A stretch of 64,000 nt of DNA from Marinitoga hydrogenitolerans DSM 16785 (GCF_900129175.1 NZ_FQUI01000001.1:62001-126000); one strand, 5' to 3'; shown: positions 17,437-26,155, counted from the stretch's first letter. Notes: a model not told the origin generated them from the letters alone. Program-made: numbers and translations.

Positions 17437-18627
17437 GTGGATTTTGAAAGGCATTTTGAAATTATAAAAAGAAATACCATAGATTTAATAACTGAAGAAG
17501 ATTTAAAAAAGCGTTTAAAATCCAAAAAAACTTTAAGAGTTAAATTAGGTGTAGATCCTTCAAGACCAGATCTTCACTTAGGTCATGCTGTTGTTTTAAA
17601 AAAGTTAAGAGAATTTCAAAATTTAGGTCACCAGGTAGTCTTAATCATCGGAGATTTTACTGCACGAATTGGTGACCCATCGGGTCGTTCAAAAACAAGA
17701 CCTATGCTTACAAAAGAAGAAGTTGAACAAAATGCAGAATCATATAAAAAACAAGCATTTAAAATTCTTGACCCAGAAAAAACCGAGATACGCTATAACA
17801 GTGAATGGTTGGATAAACTTTCTTTCTATGATATTATAAAACTGTCCTCTAATTATACTGTTGCGAGAATGTTAGAAAGAGATGATTTTGCAAAAAGATT
17901 GGCTAAAAATGAACCTATAAGTGTTTCTGAATTTATGTATCCTTTAGCTCAAGCATATGATTCAGTAATGGTGAAAGCTGACATTGAAATTGGTGGAACT
18001 GATCAATTGTTTAATCTTCTCGTTGGAAGAAAAATTCAGGAAGCTTATGGTCAAGAACCTCAAGTTGTGTTAACAATGCCTATAATAGAAGGAACAGATG
18101 GAAATTTAAAAATGAGTAAATCTTACGATAATTACATTGCATTTGAGGATGAACCTTTTGATATGTATGGAAAAGTTATGTCTATTCCAGATAGCTTAAT
18201 ATTAAAGTATATGAGATTAGCAACCGATATACCTGAAGATACTATTAAAACATATGAAGAGAAAATGAAAAACAATTCTATTAATCCTCGAGATATAAAA
18301 ATGCTATTAGCTCATGAAATTGTTACGTTTTTCCACGGTAAAGAAAAAGCTGATTATGCTCAAAATGAGTTTATCAAGGTGTTCCAGAAGAAAGATATAC
18401 CCGACGAAATTAACGAAATAGCTGTAAATTCTCCTATTAAAGCTATAGACTTAGTAATGGCAACCAAATCTGTGTCCAGTAAAAGTGAAGCAAAAAGGTT
18501 GATTAATCAAGGTGCCGTTAAACTAAATGACATTAAAATCAATGATCCTTTCCAATTATTAGAAATTAAGGGCGATGAAATACTAAGAATTGGGAAAAGA
18601 AGATTTTTTAAACTAAATACTAATTGA
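17437..18627 (+). CDS. tyrS: Tyrosyl-tRNA synthetase
   Basis: The 396-residue class I synthetase has the HIGH-type motif HLGH (about 47-50, in DPSRPDLHLGHAV), the KMSKS motif (about 225), and a C-terminal S4 RNA-binding domain (about 335-396). The ADIEIGGTDQLFN segment is typical of the TyrS group with this length. It charges tRNA-Tyr; a tRNA-Tyr gene is in this window at 39505. The start is GTG at 17437 with GAGGTGAT upstream. Confidence 0.96.
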   Translation: MDFERHFEIIKRNTIDLITEEDLKKRLKSKKTLRVKLGVDPSRPDLHLGHAVVLKKLREFQNLGHQVVLIIGDFTARIGDPSGRSKTRPMLTKEEVEQNAESYKKQAFKILDPEKTEIRYNSEWLDKLSFYDIIKLSSNYTVARMLERDDFAKRLAKNEPISVSEFMYPLAQAYDSVMVKADIEIGGTDQLFNLLVGRKIQEAYGQEPQVVLTMPIIEGTDGNLKMSKSYDNYIAFEDEPFDMYGKVMSIPDSLILKYMRLATDIPEDTIKTYEEKMKNNSINPRDIKMLLAHEIVTFFHGKEKADYAQNEFIKVFQKKDIPDEINEIAVNSPIKAIDLVMATKSVSSKSEAKRLINQGAVKLNDIKINDPFQLLEIKGDEILRIGKRRFFKLNTN

Positions 18628-18654
18628 CAAATTTTTAATATTTTATAGTATAAT
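18624..18654 (+). promoter_or_regulatory. Promoter of the toga anchor gene
   Basis: A perfect TTGACA (18624-18629) and TATAAT (18649-18654) are spaced by 19 bases, slightly long. The -35 box overlaps the tyrS stop codon. The leader to the start codon is about 50 bases. Confidence 0.7.
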
Positions 18655-18711
18655 ATAATTAGTGCGTTTTAGAAATCAAAAATTCAAAATTTAAAAGAGG
18701 GGGTAGAGCGT

Positions 18712-19713
18712 ATGCGTAAAACACTTTTAGTATTGGCATTAGTTCTTTTTGGAGTATTATCTTTTGCATTTAAAGATGTTCCAGAAGATCATTGGGCATA
18801 TGAGTATGTTATGGACTTAGCAAATAGAGGTATTCTTCCTATGGAAGATAATTTCAATCCAGACATTGTTTTAACAAAAGCTGAAGTTGCTGTATTATTA
18901 TCAGATACATTGACTTATGTTGAAAATGACCCTGTTTTAGCAAAAGCCGAAGATATTAAAAGAGTAGAAACAGTTTTAAAAATGTTAGATAAAAAATTAG
19001 CAGGATTATCCTCGTTATCTGATGACGTTGCTGTAAATATCGAAAATATCGATGGATTATGGGAAGAATTAGATACAGTAAAATCTGATTTAGATTATGT
19101 TGCTGGACAAAATGTAAAAGAACATCAAGAATTAAAAGATATGATTTCAAAAAAAGCTGATATGGATACTGTAGATAAGTTATCAAAAGATTTAGAAAAG
19201 ACAAATGCAAAATTAGAAACAATAACAAAAGTTGCTTACAGAGCATTTAACAACGCAGATATGTTAGTAGAAGATATGTTAGATCTTCAAGATCAAGTGG
19301 ATGAATTATCTGGAAATTTTGACACTTTCAAAACTTATACAGCAAGAAGTTTAATGGAATTAAAATATAAAACTCTTGATTTAGAAGATAGATTGTCAAA
19401 TGATGAAGATAAATTAGCAAAATTAGAAGGTATTAACACAAAATTAAATGCAATTGAATCAGCTGTAACTGCAAATCAAACAGTTTTAATTAGCTTAACA
19501 AAAAAGAGTAAAGATTTAGAAGATAAATTAGGAATGACTTCAAGTGATTTATCAAAAGTTCAATATTTATCTAAAGATTTATCAGATAGAATGGTTAATG
19601 TTGAAGGAAAAGTTGCTGCTAATGAAGAATCATCAAACAAGGCTAACATGTTAGCAATGGTTGGAATAGCATTAGCAGGTGTTGCATTAGTATTACCATT
19701 TGTAGTAAAATAA
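18712..19713 (+). CDS. Toga anchor protein, Omp-alpha-like (SLH domain plus coiled coil)
   Basis: The 333-residue protein has a signal peptide (MRKTLLVLALVLFGVLSFA), one S-layer homology domain (about 20-65, DVPEDHWAYEYVMDLANRG), a long coiled-coil rod (about 75-305) and a C-terminal hydrophobic helix (about 312-331). This is the layout of Thermotoga Omp-alpha, a rod that spans the periplasm between cell wall and toga. Its own near-consensus promoter and GAGGGGG ribosome site suggest strong expression, and the porin gene follows immediately. Confidence 0.9.
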   Translation: MRKTLLVLALVLFGVLSFAFKDVPEDHWAYEYVMDLANRGILPMEDNFNPDIVLTKAEVAVLLSDTLTYVENDPVLAKAEDIKRVETVLKMLDKKLAGLSSLSDDVAVNIENIDGLWEELDTVKSDLDYVAGQNVKEHQELKDMISKKADMDTVDKLSKDLEKTNAKLETITKVAYRAFNNADMLVEDMLDLQDQVDELSGNFDTFKTYTARSLMELKYKTLDLEDRLSNDEDKLAKLEGINTKLNAIESAVTANQTVLISLTKKSKDLEDKLGMTSSDLSKVQYLSKDLSDRMVNVEGKVAANEESSNKANMLAMVGIALAGVALVLPFVVK

Positions 19714-19732
19714 TTAATCACCTGATTAATTA
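19711..19732. other. AT-rich perfect palindrome between the toga genes
   Basis: TAATTAATCA-CC-TGATTAATTA (10-bp arms) overlaps the stop codon of the anchor gene. It could be a weak terminator or an operator for the next promoter, which starts 19 bases later. No T run follows. Confidence 0.45.
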
Positions 19733-19750
19733 ATTTGACGTTAAGAACTC

Positions 19751-19779
19751 TTGACTTTTATTTACAAATGTGATAAAAT
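19751..19779 (+). promoter_or_regulatory. Promoter of the porin gene
   Basis: TTGACT (19751-19756) and TAAAAT (19774-19779) are 17 bases apart, 47 bases before the porin start. Confidence 0.75.
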
Positions 19780-19826
19780 AATTGCAGTTTAATTCAAATT
19801 AAATTATATTTAAGGAGGTTGTTTGC

Positions 19827-21344
19827 ATGAAGAAAGTTTTGGTATTGTTATCCGTATTAGTATTTTCTCTTTCGTTATTTGCTCAAACAAACGTAGAAGT
19901 TTCTACAGAAGCTTGGGTACAAGGAAGTGTTACTTTTACCTTAGGGTTAGATGAAAATGGTCTTGATTTGAGTTTTAATCAATTTGATAATTATGCAGGT
20001 TACACATTACACACAGGTATTTATATAACAATACCTACAGGTGTAAGTGCTGATGACTCAGCAACATTATCTGCAAATGTTTCAGGATCTTTTGGTTTAG
20101 ATAGTTGGACAACATTTGGAATTAGCGATATGACATACGAAGATGCAAATGTAAAATTATATTTAGCTAACTATCCATACTATGGAACTTTCTCTTCATA
20201 CACAGTTGCTAACTATGATAACAATTATGATGGTTCTACAGATGATCCTTTAGGATCTCATTATGCCGAATTAACTGTAAAAGATTTTGGATTAGACGTT
20301 TTATATGTTGATTTAAGTTCTAGTTATGATGTTACTGATCATTCAACATCTACAAAAGATGCTTCTTTCTTAAATTCTGATGTTTTTGCAGTAAAAAAAT
20401 CTTTAGATCTTGGAATGTTTGACTTAACAGCTGCTGGTGCATTCTGGGCTTCAGCCCCAATGGCAAGAACATCTGGAGTAGCTTTAGGTTACTCAGCAGA
20501 CGTTAATTTATCCGGTAAAGAAGGATTAAAAGGGTTAGGGGTAAATGCTGTATATGGTGCTCAAAGTGCTACAGAAACAGATTTATCAGAAAAAGCTATG
20601 AGAATATTCGTAGATTATAGTAAAGATTTTGAAGCTGGAATCGTGACATTATCACCATATGTTTCATTCAAATATCAAAAAGGTATAAATAAATTAGCTT
20701 TAGTAAACCAAGCATGGTCAGGAGATGCATCAGAAGTATATGCTTCTTTAACATCTAATTTTGATTTTGGTTTAACTTTAGGTGTAGACGGACTATACAA
20801 ATTATCATCAGATGCTACTCCAGAATTTTCAGCTTATGCTAATTTCGCAAAGAAATTTGCTGATTTAGCAAATCTTGAAATGTTAAAAGTTACAAGAGAA
20901 TGGGATACAACAGATGTTGCAACAAATGTTCTAAGATTCTCCGTTAAAGTTACAGGTTCTCAAACATTTGATATAGTAACTGCAGGATATAGTTTATTTG
21001 CAAGAGTTCCAAACTTATTAGATAATCCAGGGGAAACATATTGGTTATTTGCAAATCCATATGTAACTTTAAAACCTGTAGATAAAGTTTCTGTAGATGC
21101 TAATTTATATGCATATATCGACGCGTCTGAAGCTGATGCTGATAAAAAAGATGATTTTGGTTATTCTTTGAATATTGCATATAATCCAAATTCAGTTATT
21201 GAATTAGGTGCTCACTTAGGTAATGAAGTAAGTGGATATTCTTATGATGATGATTTTGGAGATTTCTATTATTATACAGGTAATGCTTCTGGATTTGGTG
21301 GATATCACTGGTATGCATACGTTACAGGAACTGTAGAATTTTAA
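19827..21344 (+). CDS. Outer-envelope beta-barrel porin (toga protein, Omp-beta-like)
   Basis: The 505-residue protein has a signal peptide ending in LSLFAQ, then alternating beta strands throughout with many Tyr, Asp and Gly residues, and ends in a strand with a C-terminal phenylalanine (YVTGTVEF), the usual outer-membrane barrel signal. Position directly after the SLH/coiled-coil anchor supports assignment as the toga porin. GGAGGTTG precedes the ATG, and codon use is biased toward frequent codons as for abundant proteins. The exact family cannot be named from sequence alone. Confidence 0.82.
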   Translation: MKKVLVLLSVLVFSLSLFAQTNVEVSTEAWVQGSVTFTLGLDENGLDLSFNQFDNYAGYTLHTGIYITIPTGVSADDSATLSANVSGSFGLDSWTTFGISDMTYEDANVKLYLANYPYYGTFSSYTVANYDNNYDGSTDDPLGSHYAELTVKDFGLDVLYVDLSSSYDVTDHSTSTKDASFLNSDVFAVKKSLDLGMFDLTAAGAFWASAPMARTSGVALGYSADVNLSGKEGLKGLGVNAVYGAQSATETDLSEKAMRIFVDYSKDFEAGIVTLSPYVSFKYQKGINKLALVNQAWSGDASEVYASLTSNFDFGLTLGVDGLYKLSSDATPEFSAYANFAKKFADLANLEMLKVTREWDTTDVATNVLRFSVKVTGSQTFDIVTAGYSLFARVPNLLDNPGETYWLFANPYVTLKPVDKVSVDANLYAYIDASEADADKKDDFGYSLNIAYNPNSVIELGAHLGNEVSGYSYDDDFGDFYYYTGNASGFGGYHWYAYVTGTVEF

Positions 21345-21354
21345 TATTAAAATC

Positions 21355-21380
21355 AAATCCCGGCAAAAGCCGGGATTTTT
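21355..21380 (+). terminator. Intrinsic terminator after the porin gene
   Basis: A 10-bp stem AAATCCCGGC/GCCGGGATTT with an AAAA loop runs into six T. It separates the abundant porin from the paralogue downstream. Confidence 0.92.
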
Positions 21381-21417
21381 TATACTTTTAAAAAGTAAAA
21401 TGTATTGGAGGAATGAT

Positions 21418-23082
21418 ATGAAAAAGTTATTAATTATATTTGTTTTATTTGCTACTATAATTTCTTTTTCTATTGATTTTAATATAGATTATTGGTATAT
21501 ACAATATAAACTTCTGTTAGATGAAAATGGAATTGATATAAAAAATAATCTTGATATTTCGTATAAAATAACATTTAGTGATTATTTGTTTTCTAAAAAA
21601 TGGATGTTATCCTTTGAAAACTACAATGATTTTCCTGAATTTGATGAATTAAAAATTCATTTTAATGATGAGTATTCTTTTTTATTTAAATCCAATTACT
21701 TTGGAATTGATTATAAAGATAAAATTACCGCATATTATAAAGATTTATCAGAGGATTATGTTGTATCCGAAGATAAATTAAGCGAAGGTATTATCTTTAA
21801 TTGGGAAAATTTATTGAACAATTCAGAATACGGATTTTTAATAGAACAATACAAATATAAAAATTTTAGAGTGGATTATCTTAATGTATATACAAAAAAT
21901 GACATAAATACTTATTTGAAAAATATTTATTATATAAATTCAACAACAAAAAATAATGAAATAGAAAGATTAAATCAATTAAAAGCAACATTGGAATATT
22001 TAAAGAACAAATATATCAGTGAAATTTACATTTCTGATCCAGGAACAGATGTTTCTTCAAGTTCAACAATCGTTTCCATAAACAATGCTATTGAAGAAAT
22101 TGAAGGACAAATTAATGCCTTAAACTCGTATTCTCAAACTATTAGTATAGACACTACATATATTGAAAATGGTATATATTCATACCTTAAATATAATGGT
22201 TTTTATTTTACTGGCGTATATTTAAAAAAAGAAAGTGAAAATATTGAAAGCGAAAAGTCAACTCCAATTGAATTAGAAGTTGCAAATTATATTAATTTTA
22301 ATAATTTTGAATTAGATATAGATAATATATTAACTTCAAAAAATATTGAAATTGGAAATGAATATAACTATACTTTAGAAAAGGAATTAAAAGAAAAAAA
22401 GTATTTGAAATTTGGTTATAAAAACAGATTCAAAATATTTGATACTTACTTTCTTCCAAATATAAAATTTATCTGGAAAAAAGATAATACATTACCTTAT
22501 TATATTTATCCAATTAGTTTAAGTGCAGAATATTTAAATTTTGATTCGATTTACAAAATATATTCAGAAGAATCGACCACACTTGTTCTTGGAAGTCAAA
22601 TAACAAAACTTTTTGATAAAAATTCTTTATATGTTAATTATAACTTTGCAATTGATTTTAATAAAGATAAATTTGTTTATAATCAAGTGTTGGATAGTTT
22701 TTTTAGACTACAACTTGGAAAAAATTATGCTAAATTCGGATATAAAAATTTTACTGTAAATTTGAATGATGAAGAAAATAAAGATGTTTTTCAAAAATAT
22801 TATTTCGAAGGCGTTTTAATTCCTATTAAGAATTTTTATATTAATACTCAATTATGGAATTATAATTATGAAAAATTAAATGATATTGAACATGAAATAG
22901 GTTATGAAATCAATCTTTATTATAAATTAAATGAGATGCGAACAGGTTTTGAATTTGGAAATGCTATTATTGATAAAACGACAAAGCTTATTATAGGTTC
23001 TAAAGATAACAATTACTGGCAATTTTATATAAAAATAGATGTAACTCCATCAAGTGACGAAGCCTTTGAATATAATGAATGA
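21418..23082 (+). CDS. Divergent beta-rich envelope protein, probable porin paralogue
   Basis: The 554-residue protein has a signal peptide (MKKLLIIFVLFATIISFS) and a beta-strand-rich body of alternating aromatic and polar residues. Near the N-terminus it has LLLDENGIDI preceded by YWYIQYK, matching LGLDENGLDL preceded by AWVQGSV at the same place in the upstream porin. A helical insert at about 183-235 (IERLNQLKATLEYLKNKY) has no counterpart there. It ends in DEAFEYNE rather than Phe. The ATG at 21418 has GGAGG six bases upstream. Expression may depend on read-through of the preceding terminator, as no clear promoter is seen. Confidence 0.7.
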   Translation: MKKLLIIFVLFATIISFSIDFNIDYWYIQYKLLLDENGIDIKNNLDISYKITFSDYLFSKKWMLSFENYNDFPEFDELKIHFNDEYSFLFKSNYFGIDYKDKITAYYKDLSEDYVVSEDKLSEGIIFNWENLLNNSEYGFLIEQYKYKNFRVDYLNVYTKNDINTYLKNIYYINSTTKNNEIERLNQLKATLEYLKNKYISEIYISDPGTDVSSSSTIVSINNAIEEIEGQINALNSYSQTISIDTTYIENGIYSYLKYNGFYFTGVYLKKESENIESEKSTPIELEVANYINFNNFELDIDNILTSKNIEIGNEYNYTLEKELKEKKYLKFGYKNRFKIFDTYFLPNIKFIWKKDNTLPYYIYPISLSAEYLNFDSIYKIYSEESTTLVLGSQITKLFDKNSLYVNYNFAIDFNKDKFVYNQVLDSFFRLQLGKNYAKFGYKNFTVNLNDEENKDVFQKYYFEGVLIPIKNFYINTQLWNYNYEKLNDIEHEIGYEINLYYKLNEMRTGFEFGNAIIDKTTKLIIGSKDNNYWQFYIKIDVTPSSDEAFEYNE

Positions 23083-23105
23083 TATGTGTGATGTAAAATA
23101 AAAAA

Positions 23106-23131
23106 CTCCTGGATTTCTCCAGGAGTTTTTT
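23106..23131. terminator. Bidirectional terminator between porin paralogue and tRNA-Asp
   Basis: CTCCTGGA-TTTC-TCCAGGAG is flanked by five A on the left and six T on the right, so it can terminate the plus-strand envelope gene and the minus-strand tRNA-Asp transcript. It begins at the tRNA 3' end. Confidence 0.92.
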
Positions 23132-23207
23132 GGCGGGGACGACGGGACTCGAACCCGCGGCCACCGGTGTGACAGACCGGCATGCTAACCAACTGCACCA
23201 CGTCCCC
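23131..23207 (-). tRNA. tRNA-Asp (anticodon GTC)
   Basis: The minus strand folds as a 77-nt cloverleaf: acceptor GGGGACG/CGTCCCC, D arm with GGTTAGCA, anticodon stem CCGGT/ACCGG around loop CTGTCAC (GTC), T loop GGTTCGAGTCC, discriminator G and encoded CCA. An extended -10 (TGG-TAAAAT) lies about 12 bases upstream on the minus strand. Confidence 0.96.
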
Positions 23208-23368
23208 AACCGACCGAATATATTTTACCAAAAGAAATATTACATTTCCAGTCCTAAGTGGTTTCTAATCAATGACATGTTTTTTAGTATTTTTTTAATA
23301 AACTAAGTATAAGCTCTATGAATTCAAAATTATTATACAGTAAAAATCTCTAAAATTTACATTGCTGC

Positions 23369-23397
23369 TTGATTTTAAAAAAAAAATGTGGTAAAAT
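23369..23397 (+). promoter_or_regulatory. Promoter of the HU gene
   Basis: TTGATT (23369-23374) and TAAAAT (23392-23397) are 17 bases apart, 43 bases before the HU start. Confidence 0.7.
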
Positions 23398-23440
23398 TCC
23401 AGTGAAATGTGTTTATTATCAATATATAGGGGGTGCATGT

Positions 23441-23716
23441 ATGAACAAAAAGGAACTCGTTAGCGCATTAGCTGAAAAAGTTAATGTTACAAAGAAAGAA
23501 GCCGCTTTATTTGTTGATTCTTTTGTTGAAGTTGTATCTGAAGCTTTAGGTAACGGTGAAAGCGTTAAGATCGTTGGTTTTGGTACATTTGAAGTTGTTG
23601 AAAGAAAACCAAGAAAAGGCGTTAATCCACAAACAAAAGAAGCTATTGAAATCCCTGGTGGAAAAGTACCTAAATTCAAAGCTGGAAAAGAATTAAAAGC
23701 AAAAGTAAAAGGATAA
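23441..23716 (+). CDS. hup: DNA-binding protein HU
   Basis: The 91-residue protein starts MNKKELVSALAEK and carries the HU/IHF signature GFGTFEVVERKPRKGVNP with the DNA-intercalating arm and proline. It is a nucleoid protein that bends and constrains DNA. The frame is open upstream to 23369, but the GGGGGTG ribosome site and family length place the start at 23441. It is followed by a strong terminator. Confidence 0.96.
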   Translation: MNKKELVSALAEKVNVTKKEAALFVDSFVEVVSEALGNGESVKIVGFGTFEVVERKPRKGVNPQTKEAIEIPGGKVPKFKAGKELKAKVKG

Positions 23717-23719
23717 TAA

Positions 23720-23749
23720 TTTAAACGGAGCCTTTAGGCTCCGTTTAAA
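23720..23749 (+). terminator. Strong terminator after the HU gene
   Basis: A 13-bp stem TTTAAACGGAGCC/GGCTCCGTTTAAA with a TTTA loop follows the HU stop codon and leads into ATTTAG. The U-tract is formed mainly by the 3' arm. Confidence 0.85.
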
Positions 23750-23771
23750 TTTAGAAAGAACGGAGGTTGTT

Positions 23772-24149
23772 ATGACTTTAATTTATATAGGCCTTGGAGG
23801 CTTTTTAGGCGCTATTTCAAGATATTTAGTATCAAAATATATAAATACTATCTTTGCGCTGGGAAATATGCCTTATGGCACCTTATTAGTTAATATTAGT
23901 GGAGCATTTATATTGAGTTTTTTAATGTCATTGAGTATGCATAAATTAGAAATACCTAAAAATTTTATGTTGTTTTTTTCAACTGGTTTTATAGGTTCTT
24001 ATACTACATTCTCCACTTTCATGTATGAAACCATAATGTTAAATGAAGAGTCCTTTACTTTATATTCTTTTTTATATCTAATTATAAGTATTATATTAGG
24101 CCTTATTGCTGCATTTTTAGGTTATGCTTTGGGGAGGATGGGAACATGA
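23772..24149 (+). CDS. crcB: Fluoride channel CrcB/FluC
   Basis: The 125-residue protein has four membrane helices and the FluC signatures GGFLGAISRY, GTLLVNISGAF (conserved Asn) and STGFIGSYTTFSTF (the phenylalanine box and polar track). As a dual-topology dimer it exports fluoride. It has CGGAGGTT before the ATG, lies 22 bases after the HU terminator with no clear promoter of its own, and overlaps the next gene by four bases. Confidence 0.95.
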   Translation: MTLIYIGLGGFLGAISRYLVSKYINTIFALGNMPYGTLLVNISGAFILSFLMSLSMHKLEIPKNFMLFFSTGFIGSYTTFSTFMYETIMLNEESFTLYSFLYLIISIILGLIAAFLGYALGRMGT

Positions 24150-24466
24150 ATTTTTTAAGAATTTATTTAGGTGAAAGTGATCATTGCGGACATGAACCTG
24201 TTTATAAACATATTGTAAAACTATGTTATGAACATGGATTAAAAGGAGTTACTGTATTAAAAGGTGTCATGGGGTTTGGTGAAAAACATCATGTTCATAG
24301 AGTAGATTTTTTAACTTTAAGTGAAGATTTACCTATAGTTATTGAGGTTGTTGATGAAAATGAAAAAATTAGAAAACTAATTGAAGAAATTAAAAAATGT
24401 AATTTTGATGGTTTAGTAGTTTATTGGGATGTCAGTACCCTAAGAATAAAGAAAGAAGCCCTCTAA
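24146..24466 (+). CDS. DUF190 (PII-like) protein partnered with the fluoride channel
   Basis: The 106-residue protein matches DUF190: RIYLGESD at the N-terminus, GLKGVTVLKGVMGFG and a histidine-containing loop HHVHRVD, then LPIVIEVVDENEKI. The fold is ferredoxin-like, related to PII signalling proteins. DUF190 genes often neighbour crcB, and the ATGA overlap here supports a joint role, probably modulation of the channel; that role is inferred. Confidence 0.9.
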   Translation: MNFLRIYLGESDHCGHEPVYKHIVKLCYEHGLKGVTVLKGVMGFGEKHHVHRVDFLTLSEDLPIVIEVVDENEKIRKLIEEIKKCNFDGLVVYWDVSTLRIKKEAL

Positions 24467-24476
24467 TGGGCTTCTT
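24453..24476. terminator. Bidirectional terminator between DUF190 gene and the small ORF
   Basis: AAGAAGCCC-TCTAAT-GGGCTTCTT contains the DUF190 stop codon in its loop and the small ORF stop in its right arm. On minus it is followed by TTCTTTATTC, on plus by ATATTAAGTT, so it terminates better on minus. Confidence 0.7.
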
Positions 24477-24615
24477 ATATTAAGTTATTACTCATATATA
24501 TCTTTTCTAATGCTTCTTCTCTAAAGCTTTCTACTAATCCATCTACTTCGCTTTCAGAAGCTCTACTTAACATATAATCTAATTTCTTATTTAAAAAATC
24601 TTTTATGATTCTCAT
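24475..24615 (-). CDS. Small protein of 46 residues, function unknown
   Basis: This ORF is short but well supported. The ATG at 24615 has a strong GGGGAGGGAGAG ribosome site, the frame is clean, and it ends at a terminator. The product is soluble and highly charged, begins MRIIKDFLNKKLDY, continues with SRASESEVDGLVESFREEALEKIYMSN and is predicted largely helical. No family is recognised. It converges on the crcB/DUF190 unit. Confidence 0.65.
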   Translation of the reverse strand: MRIIKDFLNKKLDYMLSRASESEVDGLVESFREEALEKIYMSNNLI

Positions 24616-24778
24616 GTCTCTCCCTCCCCTTTATAATGATTTCAATATTATTATATCTTTATTTTTATACAATTAGGTATCCGAACTATTATGTTATTTA
24701 TCATTTATCTTTTCACTTCTATTAACTTATATTATTTCAACATGGAGCAGACATGAGCTATTAATATCAACTTAATAA

Positions 24779-26155
24779 TCAAGCCTTTTTTGAATTTTTC
24801 TTAAGATAATCAATGCATTTGGCAATAATTTTCTTTATATCCTCTTTTGTGTAATCAAAATTTTTTTCTCCATATTCCTTTAGAACAAAAAGATTTGTTA
24901 AAAGTTCAAATTCTTTTGAACTATCTGTTTTATATAACAATTCATAAGGTGTTAAATGAGAAAGTGGTTTAAAAAATCTTTTTCTAATATATTTATATCC
25001 AACATCTATTAAATCTGGTATGTTTTCTTCTTCATATTTCTCAATAGAGAATTCCTTTACAAATTTTTCTTCTTTTTCTTGTTTGTTTAAAAATTTTATT
25101 ATTATAAAAAGTAAAAGTATTCCAAATAATATAGTACTTATCAAATATATCCATTTTATTTCCTGATATAATTTTAAATACGCAGTTCTTGGCGATGATG
25201 CAATTTCTCTAAAAATATTCATTTGTTGTTCTGAAGATATAGCATTACGATTTGAAAGTTGATTTGATGAATCAATTGAATTTATTTCTTTATCAACCAT
25301 TAATTCTCTTCCTCTTTCTAAATAAACAATACCTGTTCCAAGTAAAACTATTATAGTAAAAAATACAATTGTTGAAATAATTACCTTTCTCTTTTCGTTT
25401 TTGGTTAAATATCTCCATGTAATAAAAGCTGTAACTATAGCTAAAATCCCTCCAATAATAACATTGATTAATATTATTGCATCTACAATATTATTATTTT
25501 TTTTAATAATATTTTTTTCTTCTACTGTAATATCTTTTAAAATCTCTTCTTTTTTCTTTTGAACAACTTGTTTTTCATTTTGTTCATTCAAATAATTGTT
25601 CAACTCCGAGTTTTCAAATTGTTTTTCTTTTAAAAGAGATGTATCTGGTGAAAAATGGAAATCTTTAAAAGGATTATAATATACATTAAAGTTCAAAAGG
25701 CTAAAAATAATAAATATAGCATACATGGCAATGATTATTTTTTTATTTTTTTGTTCTTTCAATAATTCAAATAATGATATCAATAGCGTAATTAGTGGGA
25801 ATATTGGATTAATTAAATGCCTCAAAAGAATTATTAATATTAAGAATATAAAGGTATATTTTATTATTTCTTTTGATTCTTGAGGCAAATAATAAGATAA
25901 AATAGAAATTGCTATAATATTCAAGCTATAATATAAATTCATTGAACCAAAAGCATTAAGTATAAAAAATGTAATCATAAATATACCAAATAAGGCAAGA
26001 AATGCTATATAATAAGGCATTCCAAATTTTCTAATTTTTATGTATATAAAAGAAAATAGTATTCCCATTATTAAAAGAGGTATACCGGTATTCAAATTAA
26101 AAGGTATAAAGGTTAAAAAAATTGAAAAAAGATATATAAGTCCTTGCTTTTTCAA
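24779..26155 (-). CDS. Multi-spanning membrane protein with C-terminal DUF4129-like domain
   Basis: The likely start is TTG at 26155, five to six bases after AGGAGGGGG; an ATG at 26182 precedes that ribosome site and overlaps the DUF58 gene. The roughly 458-residue product has about six helices in the first 150 residues, a large extracytoplasmic stretch (about 155-215), two more helices around 230 and 265, another near 345, and a soluble C-terminal part with YIRKRFFKPLSHLTPYELL, typical of DUF4129. In many bacteria such proteins also carry a transglutaminase domain, which is absent here. It closes the MoxR-DUF58 unit. Confidence 0.72.
   Translation of the reverse strand: MKKQGLIYLFSIFLTFIPFNLNTGIPLLIMGILFSFIYIKIRKFGMPYYIAFLALFGIFMITFFILNAFGSMNLYYSLNIIAISILSYYLPQESKEIIKYTFIFLILIILLRHLINPIFPLITLLISLFELLKEQKNKKIIIAMYAIFIIFSLLNFNVYYNPFKDFHFSPDTSLLKEKQFENSELNNYLNEQNEKQVVQKKKEEILKDITVEEKNIIKKNNNIVDAIILINVIIGGILAIVTAFITWRYLTKNEKRKVIISTIVFFTIIVLLGTGIVYLERGRELMVDKEINSIDSSNQLSNRNAISSEQQMNIFREIASSPRTAYLKLYQEIKWIYLISTILFGILLLFIIIKFLNKQEKEEKFVKEFSIEKYEEENIPDLIDVGYKYIRKRFFKPLSHLTPYELLYKTDSSKEFELLTNLFVLKEYGEKNFDYTKEDIKKIIAKCIDYLKKNSKKA

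Noticed and set aside
23000-23231. Open frames across the tRNA-Asp gene
   Set aside because: These are translations of the tRNA itself (familiar GGRGFESRRP-type peptide) and have no coding support.
23369-23440. N-terminal extension of HU
   Set aside because: The 24 extra codons include the promoter and lack homology to HU; the ATG at 23441 gives the normal 91 residues.
23717-23771. Fluoride riboswitch before crcB
   Set aside because: Only the HU terminator and a ribosome site fit in the spacer, and the conserved pseudoknot bases are not present.
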